Below are positions 1-8,386 of a stretch of DNA of 64,000 nt, one piece after another (the first letter of the stretch is position 1; every line of letters starts with the position of its first letter). The stretch spans positions 812,973 to 876,972 of the forward strand of contig NZ_PDJD01000001.1 in assembly GCF_002563925.1 (NCBI RefSeq), read 5' to 3'. The notes under the pieces are model-generated. The model was not told the origin of the DNA, did no database searches, and saw nothing but the letters and a program-made list of their open reading frames with translations. A program made the translations under genes and the position numbers. The stretch is from Serinibacter salmoneus. Lineage in GTDB: Bacteria; Actinomycetota; Actinomycetes; Actinomycetales; Beutenbergiaceae.

Positions 1-2
1 CA

Positions 3-170
3 CGCGAACGCGCCCGGCGCCGCGCCGTGGCTCAGGGCTGGCACGCCTCGGCGTGCGCCATGCTCGCGACCCACGCCGAGGCGATCGCCCGCCTCGCGCC
101 GCCGCGCCGCGTCTCCTGGCGCACCCGGGTGACCGACGCCCGCCTGGCCCGGGAGGGCGTGGGTGAGTGA
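3..170 (+). CDS. 3' end of an unidentified protein, possibly a second SGNH-type hydrolase
   Basis: An open frame enters from the left edge and ends at a TGA at 168-170. The visible C-terminal 55 residues (ending RLAREGVGE) have actinobacterial composition but no diagnostic motif. The stop overlaps the GTG start of the SGNH hydrolase by 8 nt, so the two are probably translationally coupled. Tandem SGNH hydrolase genes are common in actinobacteria, which suggests but does not show that this is one as well. Confidence 0.55.
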   Translation, partial: RERARRRAVAQGWHASACAMLATHAEAIARLAPPRRVSWRTRVTDARLAREGVGE

Positions 171-1023
171 CCCGGTCACGGCCCGCGTGCCGGCGCCACC
201 GCTGCGCATCGCCCTGGTGGGGGACTCCCTGGCCGCGGGGGTGGTGGACGTCGGCACGGATGCGCGCCAGCCCACCTTCGCGGACTACCTCGCCCGCGGC
301 GTGCGGGCCTCGGGCAGCCCGGCGGTGCTCACCTCCACGGCCTGGCCGGGCGCGGACGCCTCGGACGGCCTGACGCGGCAGGTCCCGATGGCGTTGGACG
401 CCCGGCCCGCAGTCGCGTTCGTGTGGCTCGGCCTGAACGACCTGCTGCGGTTCGCCTTCGACGCGCAGGCGGTGGCCGACGCCGTGGCCGACTCGTGCGC
501 GGCACTCGCCGCGGCCGGGGCGCGAGTGGGGACCGCGAGCATGCCGCTGCCCACCGATGCGCTGCCGTTCCCCGGGTGGGGGCTGCGGCGCATCTGTGAG
601 CGGGTGACGCGACTGAACGAGGCGATCGCCGCGCGCAGCGCCGCGGCGGGGCACCTGCACCTGGACCTGCGCGTCACCTGTGGCGACCTCGGTCGGCGCG
701 AGCTCGTGGGGGTGGACGGGATCCACCTGTCCGCGCTGAGCCACCGGCGGGTCGCGGCCGGGTACGCGCGGATGCTGCACGCCGAGGGGATCGTGGACAC
801 TGCCGCGCGGGACGCCGTCGTCGCACTGGCGGGGGAGGGGGATCGACCGGGGGCGGGTGTCACGCGCCGGGACCAGGCCGCGTGGGTGATGACCCGGGGA
901 GCCTCCTACGCGGCGCGACGCCTCACGGGCCTCACGCGGCGCGCCGAGGCGCCCGGGATCGCGTCAGCAGCCGCCACCCCACCCCCAGCGCCAGCACCCC
1001 GAGGCCGACCAGCGACCCACTGA
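163..1023 (+). CDS. SGNH/GDSL-family hydrolase
   Basis: This 286-residue protein has the block order of SGNH esterases/lipases. Block I is GDSLAAG near residue 20 (nucleophile Ser22), the Gly-Asn block is GLND near residue 91, and the catalytic Asp-His pair is DGIHL near residue 184. The fold hydrolyses ester bonds, but the substrate cannot be read from sequence. No signal peptide or membrane span is visible, so it is probably cytoplasmic. The GTG start overlaps the upstream stop. The last 30 or so residues (Ala/Pro-rich) lie over the 3' end of the convergent permease gene and are probably a dispensable tail. Confidence 0.85.
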   Translation: MSDPVTARVPAPPLRIALVGDSLAAGVVDVGTDARQPTFADYLARGVRASGSPAVLTSTAWPGADASDGLTRQVPMALDARPAVAFVWLGLNDLLRFAFDAQAVADAVADSCAALAAAGARVGTASMPLPTDALPFPGWGLRRICERVTRLNEAIAARSAAAGHLHLDLRVTCGDLGRRELVGVDGIHLSALSHRRVAAGYARMLHAEGIVDTAARDAVVALAGEGDRPGAGVTRRDQAAWVMTRGASYAARRLTGLTRRAEAPGIASAAATPPPAPAPRGRPATH

Positions 1024-2197
1024 GCGGCAGGGTCACCACCAGCACCCCGCACAACAGCGCGCCGACCGCGTTCACGGCGCGGGGCACGAACCGGTCCTCG
1101 CGGGCCTGGGTGAACGCGGCGAGGTTCGCCACCGCGTAGTACAGCAACACCCCGAAGCTGGAGAAGGCGACCATGCCGCGCAGGTCCACCGTCAGCACAG
1201 CGGCGGCCACGACCACACCGACCAACAGTTCGGCCCGGGTGGGCACCCCGCGATCGGAGATGCGGGCGACGGCACGGGGCAGATCGCCGGTGCGGCCCAT
1301 CGCCACGGTGGTGCGGCTGATGCCCGCCATCAGGGCCAGCAGGGACCCCGCGCAGGCCACGGTCGCCACAATCCGCACCGCGACCTCGCCGCCGGTCCCC
1401 AGCACCGGAGCGATGAGGTCGGCGATCGGGGTGAGCGCGGTGGCGAGGTCCGCACCCAGCGCCCGGTCCAGGAGCACCGCCAGCGCCAGGTAGATCACCA
1501 GGACCACGCTCAGGCTGATCGCGATGGCGCGGGGAATGGTGCGGGCCGGGTCCACCACCTCCTCCCCTAGGGTGGCCACCCGCGCGTACCCCGCGAACGC
1601 GAAGAACACCAGACCCGCCGCCTGCAGCACCCCGTACCAGGTGCCGCCGGACGGGAGGGGTGCGGCTGCGCCGTCGGCCATCCGACCCGAGATCACTCCA
1701 GCCCACCCGAGGGCGATCACGGCCAGGAGGGCGAGGATCACGGCGCCGGCGATGATCATCGAGGCGCCCGCGGTGCGGGTCACGCCGCCCAGGGCGAGCA
1801 GGGTGAGGACCGCGACGGCAGCGAGTGCCACCCAACGCTCGTGGCCGGGTAGGGCGTAGGCGCCCAGCGTCCACGCGATCGCGGCGCAGGAGGCGGTCTT
1901 GCCGATGAGGAAGCCCCAACCGGCGAGGAAACCCGGCCACTCGCCCAGGCGTTTGCGGCCGTACACGTACGCGCCACCGGCCACCGGGTACTGCCTGGCA
2001 AGCTGGGCGGTGGCGGTCGCGTTGAGCACGGCGACCAGGGCCGCGAGCACGACGGCGAGGGGCAGCGCGGCTCCCGCCGCACCGGCCGCGGGGGTGAAGA
2101 CGGAGAAGACACCCGCGCCGAGCATGGCGCCGAGTCCGATGGCGACCGCGCCGGGGGTACCCAGGCGTCGGTGGAGGGTGTTCGTCACGCCCGCCAT
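932..2197 (-). CDS. APC-superfamily amino acid permease
   Basis: This is an integral membrane transporter of about 421 residues with roughly 12 hydrophobic spans. The N-terminal GLGAMLGAGVF segment is the unwound TM1 substrate-binding motif of APC amino acid/polyamine permeases, and the next loop carries YPVAGGAYVYGRK, also typical of the family. It probably imports an amino acid by proton symport; the substrate is unknown. The ATG at 2197 (MAGVTN) is preferred because the 29 upstream in-frame residues are Arg/Pro-rich and overlap an intergenic hairpin. The 3' end overlaps the convergent SGNH gene by 92 bp. Confidence 0.85.
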   Translation of the reverse strand: MAGVTNTLHRRLGTPGAVAIGLGAMLGAGVFSVFTPAAGAAGAALPLAVVLAALVAVLNATATAQLARQYPVAGGAYVYGRKRLGEWPGFLAGWGFLIGKTASCAAIAWTLGAYALPGHERWVALAAVAVLTLLALGGVTRTAGASMIIAGAVILALLAVIALGWAGVISGRMADGAAAPLPSGGTWYGVLQAAGLVFFAFAGYARVATLGEEVVDPARTIPRAIAISLSVVLVIYLALAVLLDRALGADLATALTPIADLIAPVLGTGGEVAVRIVATVACAGSLLALMAGISRTTVAMGRTGDLPRAVARISDRGVPTRAELLVGVVVAAAVLTVDLRGMVAFSSFGVLLYYAVANLAAFTQAREDRFVPRAVNAVGALLCGVLVVTLPLSGSLVGLGVLALGVGWRLLTRSRAPRRAA

Positions 2198-2240
2198 CGT
2201 GCCCCACGCGCCCCCCTCTCGCCGAGCCCGTGGGGTGTGC

Positions 2241-2300
2241 GCCGAGACCGTGCCGATATGCCACGGTCTCGGCGCGTATGCCACGGTTTCGCCGCGGTAG
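2241..2300. repeat. Intergenic hairpin with partial direct copy (GCCGAGACCGTG family)
   Basis: GCCGAGACCGTG at 2241-2252 is the exact inverse of CACGGTCTCGGC at 2262-2273, giving a 12-bp stem with a 9-nt loop. ATGCCACGGTCTCG is then nearly repeated as ATGCCACGGTTTCG at about 2278-2291. Related arms occur near 14090 and 55814-55888. It lies between the permease start and the glycosylase stop and could act as a terminator or operator. Confidence 0.7.
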
Positions 2301-2317
2301 TGGGGCGTGGGGCGCGG

Positions 2318-3274
2318 TCAGCGCAGCAGGCGGGACAGGCGGCGGTCGGCGAGGATGCGGCCGTCGGTCTGGCAGGTGGCGCAGTACTGCATCGAGGAGT
2401 CGGTGAAGGCGACCTCGCGCACCACGTCCCCGCACACCGGGCACTCCTCCCCGGTGCGCCCGTGCACCGCCATCGCGCGGCGCTTGGCGTCCTTCAGCGC
2501 GGGGGCCGGGAAGCCGCGGGAGGTCTCGATGGCGCCGCCGAGCACGTCGTGCACCGCCTCGGCGATGCGTTGCAGCTCCTCCTCGCGCATCGTCCCGGTC
2601 AGTGCGAACGGGGAGATCTTCGCGGCGTGCAGGATCTCGTCGCTGTAGGCGTTCCCGATCCCCGCGATGAGGTGCTGATCGCGCAGCGCCGCCTTGATCC
2701 GCTGATTGCGGACCTTGGCCGCCACCCGCAACTTCGGCACGAGTTCCTCGACGCTCAGGCCCACCGGGTCGAAGCCGAGCGAGGCGATCCGTGGGACGTC
2801 GGTGGGGTCACGCACCACGTAGACCGCGAGGCTCTTGCGGGTCCCGGCCTCGGTCAGGTCGAATCCGCCCTCCTCCAGCCACACCCGCAGCGCGAGCGCT
2901 CCGGCGGCGCGACCCATCGGCTTGCCGGTGCGGGCCTCGGCGGGCGGCATCGAGTCCTGCCAGCGCAGCCACCCGGCGCGCGCGAGGTGGAAGACGAGGT
3001 AGAGCGGCTCGGTGTCGGTGGTGTCGGTGGTGTCGGTGGTGTCGGTGGTGTCGGTGGTGTCGGTGGTGTCTGGGGCGGAGGCGTCGGTGCGCACGGCCAG
3101 CCACTTGCCGTAGCGCTGCGCCCCCACGAGCGTGCGCCCCACGAGCGCCTCCAGCGGCGGTTCGACGGTCTTCAGCGCACCCATGGAGGCGACGTGGGTA
3201 TCCACCACGCGCCGCCCGGCCGCGTTCTGCGTGAGGAACGCGCCCAGCGCCTCGACCTCGGGGAGCTCCGGCAT
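2318..3274 (-). CDS. Fpg/Nei-family DNA-formamidopyrimidine glycosylase
   Basis: This 318-residue base-excision repair enzyme removes oxidised bases and nicks DNA. It begins MPELPEVE, with the catalytic Pro2 and Glu3 exposed after Met removal. The H2TH region includes AGIGNAYSDEILHAA, and the C-terminal zinc finger is CX2C near residue 276 and CX2C near 299, followed by GRILADRRLSRLL with the finger arginine. Residues 67-86 or so are a Thr-Asp-Thr tandem tract encoded by a 9-bp minisatellite, absent from typical relatives. A CAGGCT box 6 nt before the ATG suggests a leaderless transcript. Fpg versus Nei cannot be decided with certainty. Confidence 0.9.
   Translation of the reverse strand: MPELPEVEALGAFLTQNAAGRRVVDTHVASMGALKTVEPPLEALVGRTLVGAQRYGKWLAVRTDASAPDTTDTTDTTDTTDTTDTTDTEPLYLVFHLARAGWLRWQDSMPPAEARTGKPMGRAAGALALRVWLEEGGFDLTEAGTRKSLAVYVVRDPTDVPRIASLGFDPVGLSVEELVPKLRVAAKVRNQRIKAALRDQHLIAGIGNAYSDEILHAAKISPFALTGTMREEELQRIAEAVHDVLGGAIETSRGFPAPALKDAKRRAMAVHGRTGEECPVCGDVVREVAFTDSSMQYCATCQTDGRILADRRLSRLLR
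3011..3073. repeat. 9-bp coding minisatellite in the glycosylase gene
   Basis: Six perfect tandem GGTGTCGGT units plus a partial seventh (3065-3073). On the coding strand each unit encodes Thr-Asp-Thr. Since 9 is a multiple of 3, unit gain or loss keeps the frame. Confidence 0.95.
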
Positions 3275-3343
3275 GGGTCGAGCCTGCCAGATCAGCGCCC
3301 CGGCGTCACTCCCTCGACGAGCGAACGTGCGCGCGTCGCGCGC

Positions 3344-4057
3344 TCATCCGTCCAGCGGCGCGCGGGTGGCGGGTGCCTGCCGCCGCCGGTCGCGCAGGTG
3401 TCGCGAGGCGGCGGGGTCGCGCATCTCCACACGCGCCCGGGCGAACCGGGTCCATCCCGTGGCGGCGCCGCGGGTCTCGGCGAGCAGGGGGATCGCCAAC
3501 GCCGTCAGCGCGACGGCGGCGACGACCGCGAGCCAGATCATCGGGGACTGCGCGCCGTCCGGGGAGGGGGCGACCGTCGCGCTCACCGCCCACCCGGCCA
3601 GGCCGAGTGCCTGCGCGAGGAGCTGCACGGCGGCCGCGAGCCGCAGCCGTGGACGCAGCACGCCGAAGGAGACGCCGTCGCGCGGGTGGAGGTTGACGAT
3701 CAGCCCGGAGGCCAGGATCACCGTGTGGACGCACAGCAGGAGCGCGGCGAGTCGTGGCTGCCCGAGCGGCTCGCCTGCGACCACGGCGAAGGCGATGACC
3801 GCGAGCCACCAGCCCACGGCCTGGCCGCGCGGCAGGAACAGCACGAGGGCCACACTGAGCGCGGCGGCCACCGTGAGCTGCCACAGGGTGGGGATCACGA
3901 GCGCCGCGCCCAGGCCCGCTGCCACGATCAGCGCCCACAGCCAGCCGACCCGCAGCAGTCGCTGTCCCGTGATCTCCACAGTCAGCGGGCCGCGCGGGTT
4001 CTTGGCGCCGCCCGTGCCGCCGGTGCCGCCCGTACTCCCGCCCGTGCCGCCGCTCAT
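3344..4057 (-). CDS. Conserved actinobacterial membrane protein of the DUF58/MoxR cluster
   Basis: This 237-residue protein has a low-complexity Gly/Thr N-terminus (SGGTGGSTGGTGGTGG), then about five to six hydrophobic segments and a basic Arg-rich C-terminal tail that should face the cytoplasm. No enzymatic motif is visible. Its ATG overlaps the stop of the upstream DUF58 gene as ATGA, so it is the last gene of a coupled five-gene cluster. Function unknown; probably an accessory membrane component for the DUF58/MoxR system. Confidence 0.75.
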   Translation of the reverse strand: MSGGTGGSTGGTGGTGGAKNPRGPLTVEITGQRLLRVGWLWALIVAAGLGAALVIPTLWQLTVAAALSVALVLFLPRGQAVGWWLAVIAFAVVAGEPLGQPRLAALLLCVHTVILASGLIVNLHPRDGVSFGVLRPRLRLAAAVQLLAQALGLAGWAVSATVAPSPDGAQSPMIWLAVVAAVALTALAIPLLAETRGAATGWTRFARARVEMRDPAASRHLRDRRRQAPATRAPLDG

Positions 4058-5421
4058 GCCGGCACCCGGGAGAGGGCTCGGAGTTGCTCGGCGGCACCGG
4101 TCGACGTCGAGGCACGACGCCAGGCAACCACGGGGATCCCGGAGCGTTCCAGCACGCTGACGCGGGTCTCGCGCTCGGCGAGCACGACTCGCGCAGCCAC
4201 CATCTCGGGCTTGGTCAGGCCGCGCATGGACAGCTCGGGAAGGACGTCGATCACCACCACGCGGTGGCCCAGGGCGGCCCAGTCCGCGGCCGCGGAGGCT
4301 GCGCCGTCGTCCAGCAGGGTGCTGACCAGCACCACGAGCGCGCCGGAGGTGATCTGCGGCGCCCGGAAGAGTCTCGCCGGCTCACCCTCGGGCTTGGCCA
4401 GGGCGAGGGCGAACCGCAGCCGCGCGAGGTGCCGCGGGCCCGCGCCGGGGGTGACGGCTCGCCGCCGTGTGGCCAGGTCCGCCAGCCCCACCCGGTCGCC
4501 CTGGCCGATGTAGGCGGAGGCGAGGGAGGCGACGGCGGTGCGCGCCACATCGATCGAGGTCACCTTGTGTGGCACTGTCTCAGTGCCCCCCGCCCAGGAG
4601 GAGATGTCGGGGGAGACGTCATCGCGCGAGTCCAGCACGAGCATCACCACGGCCTCGGCCATGGCGTGAGTGCGGCGCACGTACAACTGCGTGGGCAGCC
4701 GCGGGTCCGTGGTGCCGCGACGCGCGGTGACGCGCCAGTCGATGCTGCGCAGGCGGTCACCGGGGGCGTAGGTGGCGATATCGCGCAGGTCCTCGCCCTC
4801 CCCGCGGCGGCGGGAGGTGTGCTCCCCGGTCAGGCCGAGCAACTGGCCCGGCAGCGGGAGCTCGTCCAGCGGCAGCACCCGGGGCTGCACGATCAACGGG
4901 GGAGCCTTCAGAGTGGCCGGTCCGCGTTCCCGCAGCCCGGAGGCCACCTCGGCGTAGTCCACCCGGAACGTGGGGAGCACCCCGGTGTGGACCGAGCGGA
5001 AGGAGAGCCGCACCTCGCCCGGGGCGAGCAGCGCGGCCGCGGGCCGGTACCCGGCAACGGTCACCCGCACCCGGGTGGGCCCGGGCAGCCGGAGCAGGCC
5101 CACGTGGCGGCCCCCGGTGGAGCCGCCGAGCGTGATCGTCGGTGCCGGGCGACGATCGGCGTCGGCGTCGGCGGCGGCGGCGGTCGGGGCCTCAACGTCG
5201 GTGTGAGCGGCCGCGTCGCCTGTCCTCGCAGGGTCTGCGGTGGTGGTCGGCGCGAGCGGCACGGTGCGGCCGGGCAGGGCGCGGGCTGCGAGGACCACCG
5301 CGAGGGCGAGCGCCCCGAGGGTCGCGAGGTCCCACCGGGCGAGCACGACCCCCAGCACGGCAGCGGCCAGGCCGACGAGCGTCAGCGACGCCCCGCGGCC
5401 GGTGGTGTACCAGGCGCTCAT
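4054..5421 (-). CDS. DUF58 domain protein, MoxR-associated
   Basis: This 455-residue protein has two N-terminal membrane segments (residues 10-50), a low-complexity Ala/Asp/Thr linker, a beta-rich middle domain and a C-terminal DUF58 region. The DUF58 signature is GEDLRDIATYAPGDRLRSIDWRVTARRG, followed by a von Willebrand A-like segment beginning VVMLVLDSRDD, a MIDAS-like start. In this family the protein works with a MoxR AAA+ ATPase in assembly of membrane or cell-surface complexes. It lies 9 bp downstream of moxR and overlaps the next gene by 4 nt. Confidence 0.85.
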   Translation of the reverse strand: MSAWYTTGRGASLTLVGLAAAVLGVVLARWDLATLGALALAVVLAARALPGRTVPLAPTTTADPARTGDAAAHTDVEAPTAAAADADADRRPAPTITLGGSTGGRHVGLLRLPGPTRVRVTVAGYRPAAALLAPGEVRLSFRSVHTGVLPTFRVDYAEVASGLRERGPATLKAPPLIVQPRVLPLDELPLPGQLLGLTGEHTSRRRGEGEDLRDIATYAPGDRLRSIDWRVTARRGTTDPRLPTQLYVRRTHAMAEAVVMLVLDSRDDVSPDISSWAGGTETVPHKVTSIDVARTAVASLASAYIGQGDRVGLADLATRRRAVTPGAGPRHLARLRFALALAKPEGEPARLFRAPQITSGALVVLVSTLLDDGAASAAADWAALGHRVVVIDVLPELSMRGLTKPEMVAARVVLAERETRVSVLERSGIPVVAWRRASTSTGAAEQLRALSRVPA

Positions 5422-5430
5422 GGCGTGCGA

Positions 5431-6447
5431 TCAGCCCGCGGCTGTCGCGGTCGCGGCCGCGGTGGTGCTGGGCGTGGGGACGCGGGAGAGCAGCTCGCCG
5501 ATCACTGTGGTCGGCAGCACGCCCGCGGCCCACGCCTGCGGGGTGAGCACGAGGCGGTGCGCCAACGCCGGGATCGCGATCGACTTGACGTCCTCCGGCG
5601 TGGTGTAGTCCCGCCCGGACATCGCGGCACGTGCCCGCGCGAGCAGCACCAGGGCCTGGGAGCCGCGAGGGGAGGCGCCGACCTGCACCTCGCGTGCCTG
5701 CCGGGTGGCCGCGACCAGGTCCACGCAGTAGCGCAACACGTCCGCATCCACGTGCAGGTTCTCGACCCCGGCCTGCAGCCGCCGCAGGCCGTCGGCGTCG
5801 ATCACGCGGGACACGCTGGTCTCCTCGGCGTGCCGGGCGAGCCGGCGCTGCAGCATCTGGGTCTCCTGCTCCGCTGCGAGGTAGCCCACGTCCAGGCGGG
5901 TCATGAACCGGTCGAGCTGGGCCTCGGGCAGGGGGTAGGTGCCCTCGTGCTCCACCGGGTTGGACGTCGCCATCACGTGGAAGGGGCGCGCGAGCCGGTG
6001 CGTGGTCCCTTCCACCGTCACCTGGCGCTCGGCCATGGCCTCCAGCAGCGCCGACTGCGTCTTGGGCGGTGTCCGGTTGATCTCGTCGGCGAGCAGCAGG
6101 CCCGTGAAGACCGGTCCGGGGCGGAAGTCGAAGGACGTGGTGGCCGGGTCGTACACCTGGGAGCCCGTCACATCGGCGGGCAGCAGGTCGGGGGTGCACT
6201 GCAGCCGGGCGAAGTCCAGGCCCAGGGCCGCGGCGAGGCTGCGGGCCGCGAGCGTCTTGCCGGTCCCGGGCACGTCCTCCAGGAGCAGGTGGCCACCCGC
6301 GAGCACCGTCGCCAGGGCGGTGTCCAGTGCGGGCATGCCCACCACGGCGGTGCGCACCTCGGCGAGCACGGCGGCGCCGGCCTCGGCGATCTCCTCGACG
6401 GACGCGGGGGCGTCCGCAGCGGCGGGTGCAGGGGTGGGGTCGGTCAT
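5431..6447 (-). CDS. MoxR-family AAA+ ATPase
   Basis: This 338-residue AAA+ chaperone-type ATPase has Walker A GTGKT in LLEDVPGTGKTLAARSLA near residue 55, Walker B LLADEINRTPPKTQ near 120, sensor 1 ATSNPVEHEGTYPLPEAQLDRF, and the C-terminal lid with SPRGSQAL. MoxR proteins remodel substrates presented by VWA/DUF58 partners, and that partner is encoded directly downstream. The ATG at 6447 overlaps the previous gene's stop (ATGA), which fixes the start. Confidence 0.9.
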   Translation of the reverse strand: MTDPTPAPAAADAPASVEEIAEAGAAVLAEVRTAVVGMPALDTALATVLAGGHLLLEDVPGTGKTLAARSLAAALGLDFARLQCTPDLLPADVTGSQVYDPATTSFDFRPGPVFTGLLLADEINRTPPKTQSALLEAMAERQVTVEGTTHRLARPFHVMATSNPVEHEGTYPLPEAQLDRFMTRLDVGYLAAEQETQMLQRRLARHAEETSVSRVIDADGLRRLQAGVENLHVDADVLRYCVDLVAATRQAREVQVGASPRGSQALVLLARARAAMSGRDYTTPEDVKSIAIPALAHRLVLTPQAWAAGVLPTTVIGELLSRVPTPSTTAAATATAAG

Positions 6448-7046
6448 GTCGCTCCTTGACGTGCGGTGCCGTGTGGGTCGTGTGATGTGGTGGCGGACAG
6501 GGTGCCCCGTGAGTCGCGTGAGTCGCGTGAGTCGCGCGAGTCGAACGCGTCGAGGGCGTCGAGCGCGCGCTCCACCGGACCCATGCCGGGCCGGGCCGAG
6601 CCGAGCTCCCCTCGGATCTCCTGCAGCGCCCGCGCATCCTGCGGCGTGGCGCTCGCGGCACGCGTCTCCAGGGTGGCGAGCAGGCGCGATCGCAGCAGCT
6701 CGGCGGACCGGTGGGAGTCCCCGGCATTCCAGGACAGCCGGTAGATCTCCGAGCGGCGTCCGCCGCGCTCCACCGCCTGCGCGCGGGGCCACGGCGGGGC
6801 CGTGACCTCCGGGAGCATCGTGACCATCACGATGGCGGCGAGCATGGCGCACAGGATGAGCAGCGTCCCCGCGATCGTCAGGCCCGCCACCACATAGGTG
6901 ACGACGCCGACGGCCACGGTGAGCACACCCCCGGCGATCAGGGTGATCACGCGCGTGCGCTGGCGCCGCGCGGCAGCCGCCGCCACCTGCCGGGCGTGCT
7001 CCCGCTCCCGCCGGACGCGCTCGCGTTCGTCCTGGCTGGTCCTCAT
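6444..7046 (-). CDS. Two-span membrane protein between DUF4129 and MoxR genes
   Basis: This 200-residue protein starts with a charged Arg/Glu coiled segment, followed by two adjacent membrane spans (residues 32-80) and a soluble region ending in a DSR tandem tract. It sits between DUF4129 and MoxR genes with 4-nt overlaps on both sides, so it is part of that operon. I do not recognise a named domain. The C-terminal DSRDSRDSRDSR tract comes from four 9-bp repeats at 6511-6546. Confidence 0.75.
   Translation of the reverse strand: MRTSQDERERVRREREHARQVAAAAARRQRTRVITLIAGGVLTVAVGVVTYVVAGLTIAGTLLILCAMLAAIVMVTMLPEVTAPPWPRAQAVERGGRRSEIYRLSWNAGDSHRSAELLRSRLLATLETRAASATPQDARALQEIRGELGSARPGMGPVERALDALDAFDSRDSRDSRDSRGTLSATTSHDPHGTARQGAT
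6511..6546. repeat. 9-bp coding minisatellite (Asp-Ser-Arg)
   Basis: Four tandem units of GAGTCGCGT, with variants in units 3 and 4, encode a DSR tract on the minus strand. Like the tract at 3011 it is in frame and could vary in copy number without frameshift. Confidence 0.9.
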
Positions 7047-7825
7047 CGCTCACCACCGGCACGGTCGCGGGCGGGTGCACTGCGGGTCTGAGGCGCCTCG
7101 GGCCTCTCCGATGAGTCCCGCCACGTCGCGCCGATGCGGTCGAGCGCGGCCTGCGCAGCCGCCACGGACTCCGCGCCCACCGGGTGCTCACCGAAGCGCG
7201 CCGCGAGGTAGAGCCGACGCAGCGCGTCCACGGCATCGGGATCGGCCGCCGTCGCGCCGGTCAGGCGGGAGGCGAACTCGGTGGGCGTCTGGCTGGCGCC
7301 CCGCGCGAGGTGGGCCGCCGAGGCGCGCTGCTCCAGCGCGACCCAGGCCGCCTGCACGGCGTCGCGGGGTGCCGCACACGAGCGCAGCGCCTGGGCGGCA
7401 TCCGCCAGCGGCGCCGTCAGGTCCAAGGGTGCCGGCGCGGCCGAGGCCTCCCCGGTGACGTCCTCGTCGAACTCCTGCGTCCGGGAGTCACGGGCGAGCA
7501 CGGCCCGCAGGATCAGCACCAGCAACGTCACCACGAACAGCAGGGCGAGACCGCCGGCCACCCAGGCCACCCACGAGGGGATCTCCAGCACCGGAGCGGT
7601 CGGTTGGACCCCCTCGATGCCGAGCTCGTCCGTCTGCTCGTCGGTCGGGGTGGGCATCGGCGCCAGGGTGGCGATCTCGCCACTCCGCGGGTCGATGGTG
7701 CCGCCCCGCGGCACGATCTCCAGCGGCCCGCGCAGGGCCGCACCGAGCACCGCCAGGGTGAGGACCACGAGACCGACGGCGGCCAGCGCGAGGCGAGACT
7801 GCGCCGTCGACCACCCCGTTCTCAT
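7043..7825 (-). CDS. DUF4129 domain membrane protein
   Basis: This 260-residue protein has an N-terminal span (residues 10-32), a short extracytoplasmic loop, a second span near 85-110 (VAWVAGGLALLFVVTLLVLIL) and a C-terminal DUF4129 domain containing AWVALEQRASAAHLARGASQTPTEFASRL and LYLAARFGEHPV. DUF4129 proteins co-occur with MoxR/DUF58 genes; some relatives are fused to transglutaminases, but no transglutaminase part is present here. The ATG at 7825 (MRTGWS) is chosen because the longer frame overlaps folA. Confidence 0.8.
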   Translation of the reverse strand: MRTGWSTAQSRLALAAVGLVVLTLAVLGAALRGPLEIVPRGGTIDPRSGEIATLAPMPTPTDEQTDELGIEGVQPTAPVLEIPSWVAWVAGGLALLFVVTLLVLILRAVLARDSRTQEFDEDVTGEASAAPAPLDLTAPLADAAQALRSCAAPRDAVQAAWVALEQRASAAHLARGASQTPTEFASRLTGATAADPDAVDALRRLYLAARFGEHPVGAESVAAAQAALDRIGATWRDSSERPEAPQTRSAPARDRAGGER

Positions 7826-7838
7826 GCCGCCAGTCGTA

Positions 7839-8360
7839 TCACGGGCGGCCGGCACGCACCCAGCGCCGCACCCGCCAGCGGGTCCCGTTCTCCGAGGTGC
7901 GCCACCCGGCGATGTCGTTCGGGGTGTCCTCGCGCCAGGACCCCTCCTCGATCGAGGGAGCGGGCGTCAGGTCGCCCTCCGGCTCCTCCACGTCGATCTC
8001 GGAGACGAGGAGCTCATCGGCGTAGGCGAGCGCGGCGGCGTAGATCTGGCCGCCGCCCATCACCCACACCTCCTCCAGGTCCGCGGGCTCGGCGAGCAGT
8101 TCCAGCGCGGCCTCCAGGGAGGTAACGACCTCACCGCCCGTGGCCTCGAACTCCGCGTTGCGGGTGACGACCACGCTGCGGCTGTTCGGCATGGGGCGCA
8201 TCGAGGGCGGCATGGACTCCCAGGTGGTGCGCCCCATGATCACCGGGTGCCCGGCGACCGTCTCGCGGAAGTGCGCGAAGTCCTCCGGCACGTCCCACGG
8301 CAGGTCGCCGTCGGCAGCGATCGTTCCCGCGGGCGTCTGCGCCCAGACCATGCCCAGCAT
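7839..8360 (-). CDS. folA: Dihydrofolate reductase
   Basis: This 173-residue enzyme reduces dihydrofolate to tetrahydrofolate with NADPH. Landmarks are the N-terminal WAQTPAGTIAADGDLPWDVPEDF (Met20 loop and catalytic Asp), GHPVIMGRTTWESMP, and the GGGQIY nucleotide-binding motif. The ATG at 8360 is preceded by AGAGG about 8 nt upstream. It follows thyA by 26 bp; thyA makes the dihydrofolate that this enzyme recycles, a classical thymidylate-cycle pair. Confidence 0.95.
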   Translation of the reverse strand: MLGMVWAQTPAGTIAADGDLPWDVPEDFAHFRETVAGHPVIMGRTTWESMPPSMRPMPNSRSVVVTRNAEFEATGGEVVTSLEAALELLAEPADLEEVWVMGGGQIYAAALAYADELLVSEIDVEEPEGDLTPAPSIEEGSWREDTPNDIAGWRTSENGTRWRVRRWVRAGRP

Positions 8361-8386
8361 GTCGTCACCTCTCGTTGGGGGGACCT

